This document shows, piece after piece, positions 25,111 to 34,449 of a DNA stretch of 64,000 bases (position 1 is the first letter of the stretch; each line of letters begins with the position of its first letter). A program made the translations under genes and the position numbers. Under the pieces are notes generated by a model. It was not told the DNA's origin. It saw nothing but the letters and a program-made list of their open reading frames with translations, and made no database searches. Origin of the DNA: Lachnospiraceae bacterium A4 (GTDB lineage: Bacteria > Bacillota > Clostridia > Lachnospirales > Lachnospiraceae); the NCBI GenBank assembly GCA_000403215.2, contig KE159560.1, positions 287,983-351,982 of the forward strand, read 5' to 3'.

Positions 25111-25891
25111 ACTTGTTATTTGTGAGTTTTCGAAATTGAAGCGAAAAAAATTTATATGGCTGGTTGTCCTTTCGGCGTTTTTATTTCCCGTGCCGCTGAC
25201 AGCAATGATGACAATGCCGCAGACAGCAGGACAATATGACAGCAAAATAGATATTTTTAATGATTATTTTCAGTTTGTTATGGGATATGGGGTAGAACTG
25301 CTTTTACCATGCGTGATCGGGGTGATGGCAGCCATGCTCTTTTTTATGGAACGGGATAATGATACATTTAAAAACCTGCGTACAATCCCTGTCACGAGCA
25401 CACAGATGATTTTGGCAAAAATAATTGTCCTGTTCTTTTTTGGAAGTATTTTTAGTCTGATATCGGCATTGATATCAATTCTGTGCGGAGGGATGATTGC
25501 AGAAGTAAACAGCATTGCTTACAGATTATTTTTTGCGCTGGAAATGGGGATTTTTATTACCGCCGGGACGCTGCCGTTAGTCGTTCTCGTAGTGTTCTTT
25601 AGCAAGAACTATGTATTTTCTGTTTTATTATGTATTTTTTACAGTGTCCTGAGTCTGACAGCCGAATCATCTTTTGGCGCACTGCCGAAAGCGATGTGCT
25701 GGTTCATGCCGATTCCGCTTACAACCCTTTGGAGTGCAGGGAATTTAACCGCACATGGCGCTATGGACGGCGTGGGTATGCTGGAATATTTAATTCCGAC
25801 TACATTTCAGACAATCATTATTTTAGCCGTTATTGCTTTGCTTTCTGTTATATTGATTGATTATATGTATAAAAAGAGAGGGGATGAATGA
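25103..25891 (+). CDS. Lantibiotic-immunity-type ABC permease 1 (LanE-like)
   Basis: 262 residues from a TTG at 25103, with cagggggtgag upstream; a GTG at 25094 would add three residues. Starts MLKLVICEFSKLKRKKF followed by about six membrane segments, a short soluble loop after the first, and no large extracellular domain, as in LanE/LanG and BcrB permeases. Overlaps the ATPase gene by 8 bases, indicating translational coupling. Confidence 0.85.
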   Translation: MLKLVICEFSKLKRKKFIWLVVLSAFLFPVPLTAMMTMPQTAGQYDSKIDIFNDYFQFVMGYGVELLLPCVIGVMAAMLFFMERDNDTFKNLRTIPVTSTQMILAKIIVLFFFGSIFSLISALISILCGGMIAEVNSIAYRLFFALEMGIFITAGTLPLVVLVVFFSKNYVFSVLLCIFYSVLSLTAESSFGALPKAMCWFMPIPLTTLWSAGNLTAHGAMDGVGMLEYLIPTTFQTIIILAVIALLSVILIDYMYKKRGDE

Positions 25892-25892
25892 T

Positions 25893-26672
25893 ATGCTTCG
25901 CATGGTTAAAACCGAAATATGGAAATTAAAGCGATATCATATGATATGGGCAGGTGTTTTTCTGATGCTGCTTTCCGTCCTCCTGACACTTTTTTCCACA
26001 ACCGCATTGGACGGAACAGTCTGGACATTTTCTTTCTTTACGGAACAGGTGATCAAAAATAATGTTACCATGATTTTTCCTGTGTGTATTGCTTTAATTG
26101 CCGGATATATCATAGCAAGGGAAGCAAACGATGATACGCTGAAAAGTATTTTGACGATACCTGTTTCATATAGCAGTTTGTTGTGGGGGAAGCTGCTTGT
26201 ATGTGCATTGCTTTCTTTGTTTTTTGGGCTGGTAAGTGCGGCATTTACGGTAATCGCGGATTTGATGATGGGATTTCCGGGAATTTCTGTAATATCAATA
26301 TTGCAGACGTTTATTCAGATTATTTTTAACTGCCTGTTTTTGTATATTGGTGTTATGCCTGTTATTGCATTCGCCGCCCGTATACCAAACGGACATATGA
26401 TCGGAACAATTATTGCTTTTGTTTATGGTTATGGTGGTATGTTTGCCTCTGGAAATGCTGCGTTAGCCAATATTTATCCCGTTACCGCAAGTCTGGGTTT
26501 AATCAGTTACCGAAGTTATGATTCTGCGGTACATTGGAATGTATCAACCTGTTTGCTTAGTATGGTTGCGGCATTTGGGATTTCTGCTGTTTTTGTATTT
26601 ACTGCAAAAGGAAATGTACCGGTTAAAAAAGCAAAAAAGGGTAAAAAGGCAATAGTCAAAAAAGGCTGGTAA
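25893..26672 (+). CDS. Lantibiotic-immunity-type ABC permease 2 (LanG-like)
   Basis: 259 residues from the ATG at 25893 (SD agagggg nine bases upstream, two bases after the previous stop). Same plan as permease 1: MLRMVKTEIWKLKRYHMIWAG, about six membrane segments, and a Lys-rich cytoplasmic tail (VKKAKKGKKAIVKK). The two permeases with one ATPase match the LanFEG arrangement. Confidence 0.85.
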   Translation: MLRMVKTEIWKLKRYHMIWAGVFLMLLSVLLTLFSTTALDGTVWTFSFFTEQVIKNNVTMIFPVCIALIAGYIIAREANDDTLKSILTIPVSYSSLLWGKLLVCALLSLFFGLVSAAFTVIADLMMGFPGISVISILQTFIQIIFNCLFLYIGVMPVIAFAARIPNGHMIGTIIAFVYGYGGMFASGNAALANIYPVTASLGLISYRSYDSAVHWNVSTCLLSMVAAFGISAVFVFTAKGNVPVKKAKKGKKAIVKKGW

Positions 26673-26687
26673 GTGGAGGATATAGAA

Positions 26688-27071
26688 ATGAAAAAGAAAA
26701 TGATTGCAGGTTTTTCGGCGGCTGCCGTAATTATAGCAGGCTTTATCTGCTTTTGCATATGGTTCCTTTCGGGAGCTGGCAGCACATACTATTATTCACA
26801 AATTGATAATAGTAAAGTGAAGCAGATCGAATCGAAAGGCGGAGTGATTAACTTTAGCGGAAGTATGGATTACTCATACACTTTATTTTCTTACAATGAG
26901 AATGGAAAGGGAAAGGACATTACATTCGGAACATCAAGGGAATTGAAAGAGGGAGCTTATATCCGTTTAACGGTAATGCCAATCCGTGGCGTTCTTGAAT
27001 GGAAAGAGGTACAATATGATGAACTTCCTGCTGCTGTGCAGAGCAATTATGCGGCATCGGCAAAAGAGTAA
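26688..27071 (+). CDS. YxeA family secreted/membrane protein
   Basis: 127 residues; ATG at 26688 with gtggagg upstream. An N-terminal hydrophobic segment (about 5-27) serves as signal anchor, followed by a small beta-rich domain (YYYSQIDNSKVKQIESKGGV, YSYTLFSYNENGKGKDITFG, AYIRLTVMPIRGVLEW). YxeA-type proteins are regularly encoded with bacitracin/lantibiotic ABC transporters; their role is not settled. End of the resistance operon. Confidence 0.75.
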   Translation: MKKKMIAGFSAAAVIIAGFICFCIWFLSGAGSTYYYSQIDNSKVKQIESKGGVINFSGSMDYSYTLFSYNENGKGKDITFGTSRELKEGAYIRLTVMPIRGVLEWKEVQYDELPAAVQSNYAASAKE

Positions 27072-27238
27072 AGTTAGTTCTCTTTAGATAAATAAAATAA
27101 CCGAAAGGTTGATGATATGCGCTATAAGGATAAATATTTCTCTTCTGAGAAGAACCAATTGCCTTTTGTTTACAGATCTTCAATATCGTGTTAAAATCAT
27201 TTTGTAAGAAGAGACTGTATGGGAGAGGCAGGCTAAAA

Positions 27239-28828
27239 ATGACAAGATATTTCAATACAGAGGGTTCTTGCAACCCGAAAGAACATTATATGGTAAAACT
27301 GGATAACAGACTTGAAAGGATAAAACGATTATTGGTTGAGAGAAAAAAGTATTTCGTCATCAACCGCGGACGTCAGTACGGAAAGACCACAACACTGAGG
27401 GCGTTGGAGAAATATTTAATGGACGAGTATATCGTATTATCCCTTGATTTTCAACAGCTTGGGACGAAGGATTTTGCAGACGAAGCAACCTTTTCAAATG
27501 CGTTTGCGGATATCATGATTAGAGCATTTCATATCAATAATACAGATGACAGCGAAGAACTGCTGAAACCATTATCAGGGATTAGAGCAGAAGGCAGTAT
27601 TGGCTTAAAGGATTTATTTGTACGGTTAAGCGATGTATGCAGGAACAGCCCGCGTCCGATGGTACTGATGATTGACGAGGTTGACAGCGCGAGCAATAAT
27701 CAGGTGTTTGTTGACTTTTTGGCACAGCTTAGAAGCTATTACTTATACCGGGATAAAATGCCAATTTTCCATTCCGTAATCCTTGCTGGCGTATACAGTA
27801 TTAAGAATCTCAAACTAAAATTGCGTCAAGAGTCAGAACATCAGTACAACAGTCCGTGGAACATTGCGGCAGATTTTGATATTGACATGAATTTTTCGGC
27901 AAAACAGATTGCAGGAATGCTGGAAGAATATGAAAATGATTACCAGACAGGAATGAATATAACGGCAGTCGCAGAAGAGATCTATGCATATACATCAGGT
28001 TATCCGGTGCTGGTATCCTTAATCTGCAAACGGATTGATGAAAAAATCGTTGGAAGCGAGGGATACGAAAGCCCAGATATTGCATGGTCAAAAAAGGGCG
28101 TCGAAAAAGCGGTAACAATGATTTTAAAGGAAAATCCGCTTTTGTTTGAGAGCATGGCAAAGCAGCTTGATACGTATGAAGCGCTTCACAGAATCACAGA
28201 GGATATACTATACCGCGGCAAACGGATACCGTTCAGTATGGAGGAGAAATCCATTTATCTTGGCGTTATGTTTGGATTTTTCAAGGAGGAAAACAGCCAT
28301 GTCGCAATTGCTAACCGAATGTTTGAAATGTGTCTGCTGAATATGTTTATGGCAAAGGAAGCGATTACGAGCGAGGTCTTTTCCAGAGGTGAGAGTGACC
28401 GGTTTCAGTTTATCAGGAACAACATGCTCGATATGAAATTGGTTCTAAAAAAATTTGTTGAATATTTCAATGAAATTTACAGCGAAAAGGATGGAAACTT
28501 TATCGAAAAATACGGGCGTAAATTTTTCTTGCTGTACTTAAAGCCGATTATCAATGGCACGGGGAATTATTATCTTGAGGCGCAGACCAGAGATGCACGG
28601 CGCACAGATGTTATTGTAGATTATCGCGGAGAGCAGTTTATCGTTGAGTTAAAAATCTGGCACGGTAATGAATATAACGAAAGAGGCGAAGAACAGCTCA
28701 TGGATTATTTAGACTATTATCATAAGGATAGGGGGTATATGTTAAGCTTTAATTTTAACAAAAATAAGAATGTCGGCGTCAGGGAGATCAGGCTTGGAAA
28801 CAAGACGATTGTGGAGGCTGTTGTGTAA
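27239..28828 (+). CDS. AAA-like ATPase with C-terminal PD-(D/E)XK nuclease-like domain
   Basis: 529 residues from the ATG at 27239. N-terminal segment MTRYFNTEGSCNPKEHYMV precedes the P loop GRQYGKTTT (44-52); Walker B is MVLMIDEVDS. The C-terminal 100 residues carry RTDVIVDYRGEQFIVELKIW, the D-x(n)-ExK core of PD-(D/E)XK nucleases. This architecture is common and often multi-copy in gut Firmicutes and Bacteroides genomes; its function is unknown, with defence or mobile-element roles often suggested. It sits alone between the resistance operon and a terminator, and a gap of 167 bases before it holds no clear promoter. Confidence 0.8.
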   Translation: MTRYFNTEGSCNPKEHYMVKLDNRLERIKRLLVERKKYFVINRGRQYGKTTTLRALEKYLMDEYIVLSLDFQQLGTKDFADEATFSNAFADIMIRAFHINNTDDSEELLKPLSGIRAEGSIGLKDLFVRLSDVCRNSPRPMVLMIDEVDSASNNQVFVDFLAQLRSYYLYRDKMPIFHSVILAGVYSIKNLKLKLRQESEHQYNSPWNIAADFDIDMNFSAKQIAGMLEEYENDYQTGMNITAVAEEIYAYTSGYPVLVSLICKRIDEKIVGSEGYESPDIAWSKKGVEKAVTMILKENPLLFESMAKQLDTYEALHRITEDILYRGKRIPFSMEEKSIYLGVMFGFFKEENSHVAIANRMFEMCLLNMFMAKEAITSEVFSRGESDRFQFIRNNMLDMKLVLKKFVEYFNEIYSEKDGNFIEKYGRKFFLLYLKPIINGTGNYYLEAQTRDARRTDVIVDYRGEQFIVELKIWHGNEYNERGEEQLMDYLDYYHKDRGYMLSFNFNKNKNVGVREIRLGNKTIVEAVV

Positions 28829-28948
28829 GATTTGGGAAATTCCGTAAAGACTGTCCGCTTTTTGACATCAAGCAGCAGCATTAACTTTGCCAATGTAAAA
28901 TATAAAAAATATGTTCAACGAATCCTGCCGCTGACTGCAATATGGCAG

Positions 28949-28984
28949 AAAAACCCCCATGTACAATATATACTGGGGGTTTTT
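28949..28984 (+). terminator. Rho-independent terminator after the AAA/nuclease gene
   Basis: 11-bp perfect stem AAAAACCCCCA and TGGGGGTTTTT, 14-base loop, T run. Confidence 0.9.
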
Positions 28985-29024
28985 GCATGCAAAAACGTAT
29001 GTTTGAAAAAATCTTCAAAAGTAT

Positions 29025-29052
29025 TTGCAATGTTGGAAAGATGTGTTATACT
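29025..29052 (+). promoter_or_regulatory. Predicted promoter of the topoisomerase genes
   Basis: TTGCAA (29025-29030) and TATACT (29047-29052), spacer 16, about 87 bases before the start codon. The UTR is A/T-rich with a symmetrical ATTTAAAAAA/TTTTTTTAAAT element. Confidence 0.55.
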
Positions 29053-29138
29053 CTATAAGTCAAGACGAAAAATCATATTTAAAAAAGATTTTTTTAAATA
29101 AAGATCAAATTAAGATAAGAAAGGCATGGTTTTATTTC

Positions 29139-31067
29139 ATGGCAAAGACTGAGACAACAATCTATGACGCTTCCAGCATTACTGTTCTCGAGGGACTGGA
29201 AGCCGTAAGAAAAAGACCCGGTATGTACATAGGAAGTGTGTCCACAAAAGGGCTGAATCATTTAATATATGAAATCGTTGACAACTCCGTAGACGAACAT
29301 CTGGCAGGAGTGTGTAGTGAGATTCGTGTCACACTCGAAAAGGATGGTTCTGCAACAATTTCCGACAACGGCAGAGGGATTCCTGTCGGAATGCACCAAA
29401 AAGGCGTCAGTGCAGAGCGTGTTGTCTTTACGACACTCCACGCGGGCGGAAAATTTGACAACAATGCATACAAGACCAGCGGCGGACTGCATGGTGTTGG
29501 TTCCTCGGTGGTGAACGCGCTCTCCACACAGCTCACTGTGACCGTAAAAAGCGGCGGTCAGATTCATCAGGACAAGTACGAATATGGCAATCCTGTTGTC
29601 GAGCTGGTGGATGGTCTGCTTCCTGTCATCGGCAGAACAAAGGAGACGGGGACGACGATAAATTTTACGCCTGATCCCACGATTTTTGACAAAACCCGGT
29701 TCAAGGCGGAGGATGTGAAAAGCAGGTTACACGAGACGGCATATCTCAATCCAAAGCTCACAATTATTTTTTCTGACCTGCGCGGAGACGTGGCGGAGAC
29801 CATCACATATGCTGAACCAGAGGGCATTATCGGTTACGTCAAGGATTTAAACAAAAATAAAGAAGCGCTGCATGATATTATCTATTTTACAGGGGTCAGC
29901 GAGGATATTACAGTGGAATGCGCCTTTCAGTATGTCAATGAATTTCATGAAAATGTGCTTGGCTTCTGCAATAATATTTACAATGCCGAGGGCGGAACAC
30001 ATCTGACAGGATTTAAGACCATGTTCACGACCATCATCAACAACTATGCGCGTGAGCTGAATATTTTAAAGGAAAAGGATGTAAATTTCACGGGGGCAGA
30101 TGTGCGAAACGGCATGACGGCAGTTGTTTCAATCAAACATCCGGCGCCCCGATTTGAAGGGCAGACAAAGACCAAGCTCGATAATCAGGATGCTGCAAAG
30201 TCCGTCAGCAAAGTCACAGGCGACGAGGTACCGCGCTATTTTGACAGGAATGTCGATGTCCTTAAAAATGTGATCTCCTGTGCGGAGAAGGCGGCCAAGA
30301 TTCGAAAGACGGAGGAGAAGGCTAAGACGAATATGCTCACCAAACAGAAGTTTTCCTTTGATTCCAATGGAAAGCTGGCAAACTGCGAATCGAAGGATTA
30401 CAGCAAATGTGAGATTTTTATCGTCGAGGGAGATTCTGCCGGCGGCAGCGCAAAGACTGCTCGAAACAGAAATTATCAGGCAATTCTGCCTATCCGCGGG
30501 AAAATTCTCAATGTCGAGAAGGCGAGCATTGACAAGGTGCTTGCAAATGCTGAGATTAAGACCATGATCAATGCCTTTGGCTGCGGTTTCTCAGAAGGGT
30601 ACGGCAATGATTTTGATATTTCAAAACTCCGGTATGACAAGATTGTCATTATGGCAGATGCCGACGTAGATGGCGCACATATCAGCAATCTGCTGCTCAC
30701 ACTTTTCTATCGTTTTATGCCGGAGCTGATTTATGAGGGTCATATCTATATCGCAATGCCTCCATTATATAAGGTAATGCCCGCAAAGGGAAAAGAAGAG
30801 TACCTGTATGATGATAAGGCGCTTGAAAAATACCGCAAGACCCACAAGACCTCCTTTACATTGCAGCGGTATAAAGGGCTTGGTGAGATGGATGCAGACC
30901 AGCTCTGGGAAACGACCTTAAATCCAGAGACACGTATGTTAAAAAAGATTGAGATCGAGGACGCACGCATGGCATCTGACATCACAGAATTGTTGATGGG
31001 AACGGATGTCCTCCCCAGAAGGACATTTATCTATGAACATGCTACCGAGGCGGAGCTTGATATATAA
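29139..31067 (+). CDS. parE: Type IIA DNA topoisomerase subunit B (ParE/GyrB family)
   Basis: 642 residues from the ATG at 29139; an SD-like aaagg lies about 15 bases upstream and no closer alternative exists in frame. GHKL ATPase motifs: EIVDNSVDEHLAG, ISDNGRGIPVG, GGLHGVGSSVVNAL and the QTK loop (GQTKTKLDNQDA); Toprim motifs: IVEGDSAGGSAK and DADVDGAHISNLLL; C-terminal YKGLGEMDADQLWETT. It is next to an A subunit that lacks the GyrA box, and no replication-origin genes (dnaA, dnaN, recF) are nearby, so it is probably the second, topoisomerase IV-like pair. The ParE rather than GyrB call is an inference. Confidence 0.8.
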   Translation: MAKTETTIYDASSITVLEGLEAVRKRPGMYIGSVSTKGLNHLIYEIVDNSVDEHLAGVCSEIRVTLEKDGSATISDNGRGIPVGMHQKGVSAERVVFTTLHAGGKFDNNAYKTSGGLHGVGSSVVNALSTQLTVTVKSGGQIHQDKYEYGNPVVELVDGLLPVIGRTKETGTTINFTPDPTIFDKTRFKAEDVKSRLHETAYLNPKLTIIFSDLRGDVAETITYAEPEGIIGYVKDLNKNKEALHDIIYFTGVSEDITVECAFQYVNEFHENVLGFCNNIYNAEGGTHLTGFKTMFTTIINNYARELNILKEKDVNFTGADVRNGMTAVVSIKHPAPRFEGQTKTKLDNQDAAKSVSKVTGDEVPRYFDRNVDVLKNVISCAEKAAKIRKTEEKAKTNMLTKQKFSFDSNGKLANCESKDYSKCEIFIVEGDSAGGSAKTARNRNYQAILPIRGKILNVEKASIDKVLANAEIKTMINAFGCGFSEGYGNDFDISKLRYDKIVIMADADVDGAHISNLLLTLFYRFMPELIYEGHIYIAMPPLYKVMPAKGKEEYLYDDKALEKYRKTHKTSFTLQRYKGLGEMDADQLWETTLNPETRMLKKIEIEDARMASDITELLMGTDVLPRRTFIYEHATEAELDI

Positions 31068-31086
31068 ATAAGGAGCAGAGTGACAG

Positions 31087-33324
31087 ATGGAAGAGAGAAT
31101 TATTAGAACGGAATACTCAGAGACCATGCAGCGGTCCTTTATTGATTATGCAATGAGTGTGATCATTGCCCGCGCATTGCCCGATGTCAGAGATGGACTC
31201 AAACCGGTTCAGCGGCGGACCTTGTACGACATGCATGAACTTGGCATTCGATATGACCGTCCCTACAGAAAGAGTGCGCGTATTGTCGGTGACACGATGG
31301 GTAAATACCATCCCCACGGAGACAGCTCAATTTATGATGCGCTCGTTGTGCTGACGCAGGACTTCAAGAAGGGCATTCCCCTGATTGACGGACACGGCAA
31401 CTTTGGCAATATCGAGGGAGACGGCGCCGCAGCCATGCGATACACAGAAGCGCGTCTGCAAAAAATCACACAGGAAGCAATTTTGTCTGATCTGGATAAG
31501 GATGTCGTTGATTTTGTGTCGAATTTTGATGAGACAGAGAAGGAGCCGAGTGTTCTCCCATGCAGATTTCCCAATTTGCTTGTGAACGGCTCAGAAGGCA
31601 TTGCCGTCGGTATGGTGACAAGTATTCCGCCGCACAATCTGGGCGAAGTCATTGAGGCGACGAAGGCGTACATGATGAACGAAAATATCTCGACACGTGA
31701 GTTGATGAAGTATGTGAAGGGACCTGATTTTCCGACAGGAGGAATCGTGTGCAACAAGGATGACTTGCTGTCTATTTACGAGACTGGCACTGGAAAAATA
31801 AAACTTCGCGGTAAAGTGGAGATTGAAAAGACCAAGGGAGGAAAGCTGAATCTGGTCATCACAGAGATTCCCTACACGATGATCGGTGCGAATATTGGAA
31901 AGTTTTTGCAAGATGTAGCCTCCCTGTATGAGCAGAAAAAGGCACCGGAGATTATCGATATCTCAAACCAGTCCTCCAAGGAGGGGATTCGTATTGTCAT
32001 CGAATTAAAGAAAGATACGGACGTGGAAAATTTTAAGAATTTATTGTATAAAAAGACACGTCTTGAGGATACTTTTGGCGTCAATATGATTGCAATTGCG
32101 GACGGCAGACCTGAGACACTGGGACTCAAAAGCATCATTGCGCGAAATGTAGCATTCCAATATGAGATTGCCACACGCAAGTATACGACCTTACTGAATA
32201 AAGAGCTTGAAAAACGTGAGATACAGGAAGGCTTAATCCGCGCATGCAATATCATTGACCTAATCATCGAAATCCTGCGGGGCTCGAAAGACCGTGCAAT
32301 GGTCAAAAACTGTCTGACAAGCGGTGTCACAAAAGGAATCAAATTCCGCTCTAAGGAATCCTCTGTGATGGCACAGCAGTTAAACTTTACAGAGCGTCAG
32401 GCAAATGCCATACTGGATATGCGCTTATATAAGCTGATTGGTCTGGAAATCGAAGCCTTGATGAAGGAGAACGAGGAGACCAATGCCAATATCTACAAAT
32501 ACGAAGATATTCTCGAGCGCAGAGATTCTATGGCACAGGTCATTATACAAGAACTGGATGTCTTAAAGAAACAATATGCCAGAAAACGCAAAACACATAT
32601 TGAAAATGCAGAGGAAGCTGTCTACGAGGAGAAAAAACCAGAAGATATAGAACTTATGTTTCTTATGGACAAATTCGGTTACTGCAAGACAATTGACATG
32701 GCAGCCTTTGAGCGAAATAAGGAGGCAGCGCTCGCCGAGTTTAAGTATGTTGTAAAGTGCAGAAGTACTGGCAGAATCTGTCTGTTTACCAACACAGGAC
32801 AACTTCACACAATCAAAGTGACAGATATCCCGTTTGGCAAATTTCGGGACAAAGGACAACCCGTTGACAATATCAGTAATTACAGCTCCGCAGCGGAGAA
32901 CATTGTCAAGATCGCCAGTCAGTCGGAGTTAAATCTATATAGACTGTTGTTTGTCACAAAGCAGGGAATGTGCAAGATCGTAAGCGGAGGAGAATTTGAT
33001 GTGACAAAACGGACAGTGGCAGCGACCAAGCTCGGTGAGGAGGATGAGCTGCTCGACATTGAGGTCGTGACGGAGCATCAGCATATCATTTTGCAGAGCA
33101 AGGACGGCTATTTTCTCCGATTTGACACAGATGAGATCTCAGAGCTCAAAAAGACAGCAGTCGGCGTGCGGGGTATGCGGTTAGGAAGCAATGATTATAT
33201 CGAACAGGTGCATTACTGCCAGCCCGGTTCTGACAGTACGATTCCATATAAAGAAAAACTTGTGCCAATAAATAAATTAAAAGTTAATAAAAGAGATTCA
33301 AAAGGAACCAAAATTAGGGTATAA
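31087..33324 (+). CDS. parC: Type IIA DNA topoisomerase subunit A (ParC/GyrA family)
   Basis: 745 residues. Breakage-reunion domain with the quinolone region (KYHPHGDSSIYDALV, Ser and Glu-type positions retained as S and D/A) and the active-site Tyr in MRYTEARL. The C-terminal wheel domain is short, and no QRRGGKG-type GyrA box is seen, which argues against true gyrase supercoiling. Middle coiled-coil gate visible at ARNVAFQYEIATRKYTTLL. The start codon lies 19 bases after parE, with SD aggagc. The gene could have been named gyrA by similarity; the missing box favours parC. Confidence 0.8.
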   Translation: MEERIIRTEYSETMQRSFIDYAMSVIIARALPDVRDGLKPVQRRTLYDMHELGIRYDRPYRKSARIVGDTMGKYHPHGDSSIYDALVVLTQDFKKGIPLIDGHGNFGNIEGDGAAAMRYTEARLQKITQEAILSDLDKDVVDFVSNFDETEKEPSVLPCRFPNLLVNGSEGIAVGMVTSIPPHNLGEVIEATKAYMMNENISTRELMKYVKGPDFPTGGIVCNKDDLLSIYETGTGKIKLRGKVEIEKTKGGKLNLVITEIPYTMIGANIGKFLQDVASLYEQKKAPEIIDISNQSSKEGIRIVIELKKDTDVENFKNLLYKKTRLEDTFGVNMIAIADGRPETLGLKSIIARNVAFQYEIATRKYTTLLNKELEKREIQEGLIRACNIIDLIIEILRGSKDRAMVKNCLTSGVTKGIKFRSKESSVMAQQLNFTERQANAILDMRLYKLIGLEIEALMKENEETNANIYKYEDILERRDSMAQVIIQELDVLKKQYARKRKTHIENAEEAVYEEKKPEDIELMFLMDKFGYCKTIDMAAFERNKEAALAEFKYVVKCRSTGRICLFTNTGQLHTIKVTDIPFGKFRDKGQPVDNISNYSSAAENIVKIASQSELNLYRLLFVTKQGMCKIVSGGEFDVTKRTVAATKLGEEDELLDIEVVTEHQHIILQSKDGYFLRFDTDEISELKKTAVGVRGMRLGSNDYIEQVHYCQPGSDSTIPYKEKLVPINKLKVNKRDSKGTKIRV

Positions 33325-33325
33325 T
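33297..33325 (+). promoter_or_regulatory. Predicted promoter for rsmD-coaD group
   Basis: TTCAAA (33297-33302) and a perfect TATAAT (33320-33325), spacer 17, at the very end of parC, 30 bases before rsmD. Confidence 0.55.
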
Positions 33326-33354
33326 GAAAAAAAGTGTTCATTGGGAGGATTTGT

Positions 33355-33909
33355 ATGAGAGTAATCGCAGGAAGTGCACGTCGTCTGTTATTAAAATCGC
33401 CGGAGGGGCTCGATACACGGCCGACAACGGACCGGATCAAGGAAACGCTGTTTAATATGTTGATGCCAAATCTGCCGGACGCCGTATTTATTGACTTATT
33501 TTCAGGAAGTGGCGGTATTGGAATCGAGGCGTTAAGCCGCGGGGCAAACAAAGCATATTTCGTGGAGAACAATCAAAAGGCGGTCGCATGTATCACAGAA
33601 AACCTTGAACATACGCATCTTTCGGACAGGGCTGTTGTGCTCAAGCAGGATGTCTTTGCGGCACTTCGGGGCAGTATCCGGGATACAGCGGACATTATTT
33701 TTCTCGATCCTCCTTATCAACAGGAATATGACAGGAAAGTATTAGAGTTGCTGCGAGATGCCGCCTTTGTAACTGACGACACACTGATTGTGGTGGAGGC
33801 CTCCGCCACAACTTCTTTTGATTATGTGGACACGCTGGGTTTTGTGGTGGAGAAGAGCAAACAGTACAAGACAAATAAACATGTATTTATCAAAAGAAAT
33901 ACACAATAA
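33355..33909 (+). CDS. rsmD: 16S rRNA (guanine-966-N2)-methyltransferase RsmD
   Basis: 184 residues from the ATG at 33355 (SD gggagg). S-adenosylmethionine-dependent enzyme modifying G966 of 16S rRNA. Seen: MRVIAGSARR start typical of RsmD, RPTTDRIKETLFNML, motif I LFSGSGGIGIEALSRGA, and catalytic motif IV FLDPPY. It is followed by coaD, the same order as ylbH-ylbI in Bacillus. Confidence 0.95.
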   Translation: MRVIAGSARRLLLKSPEGLDTRPTTDRIKETLFNMLMPNLPDAVFIDLFSGSGGIGIEALSRGANKAYFVENNQKAVACITENLEHTHLSDRAVVLKQDVFAALRGSIRDTADIIFLDPPYQQEYDRKVLELLRDAAFVTDDTLIVVEASATTSFDYVDTLGFVVEKSKQYKTNKHVFIKRNTQ

Positions 33910-33936
33910 TCGTATATCGGGGAGGAATTATATAGT

Positions 33937-34428
33937 ATGAATGCGGCAATCTATCCGGGCAGTTTTGACCCTATGACCCTTGGACATCTTGATATTATTC
34001 AGCGTGCATCTAAGATGTTTGATGAACTGACTGTAAGTGTTTTGGATAATAAGGCTAAGAATGCGTTGTTTTCTGTCGAGGAACGTGTTAGTATATTAAA
34101 GGAAGCCACAAAGGAACTGCCCAATGTGACAGTGGATTCCTTTAACGGTCTTTTGATTGATTATGCAAAACAGAAGAATGTTCATATTTCAGTGCGCGGC
34201 TTGCGCGCGATCTCAGATTTTGAGTATGAACTACAGACAGCACAGACAAACAGGATGCTGTCAAAGGGCGGGCTTGATACTCTTTTTTTGACGACAAGTC
34301 TCGAATATGCATATTTGAGTTCATCGAGCGTGAAAGAAATTGCTGCATTTAACGGGGATATCTCCCAGTGCGTGCCTGATTTTGTGGCTGACCTTGTATA
34401 TGAAAAAATGAAATTAAGAAGAAATTGA
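33937..34428 (+). CDS. coaD: Phosphopantetheine adenylyltransferase
   Basis: 163 residues; forms dephospho-CoA from ATP and 4'-phosphopantetheine. Nucleotidyltransferase motif AIYPGSFDPMTLGH (residues 4-17) with TxGH, VRGLRAISDFEYELQTAQTNR and the ATP-side SSSSVKEIA. SD ggagg is 14 bases upstream. Conserved neighbour of rsmD and, on the other strand further on, ylbJ. Confidence 0.97.
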   Translation: MNAAIYPGSFDPMTLGHLDIIQRASKMFDELTVSVLDNKAKNALFSVEERVSILKEATKELPNVTVDSFNGLLIDYAKQKNVHISVRGLRAISDFEYELQTAQTNRMLSKGGLDTLFLTTSLEYAYLSSSSVKEIAAFNGDISQCVPDFVADLVYEKMKLRRN

Positions 34429-34449
34429 GATAGATATTGGAGGAATAAT

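Noticed and set aside
27117..27194. 25-codon frame MRYKDKYFSSEKN before the AAA gene
   Set aside because: Very short with no recognisable features; aaaggt upstream is a weak SD at best.
28832..29101. 89-codon plus-strand frame before the topoisomerase genes
   Set aside because: It spans a strong terminator and a promoter, has no SD, and resembles no family.
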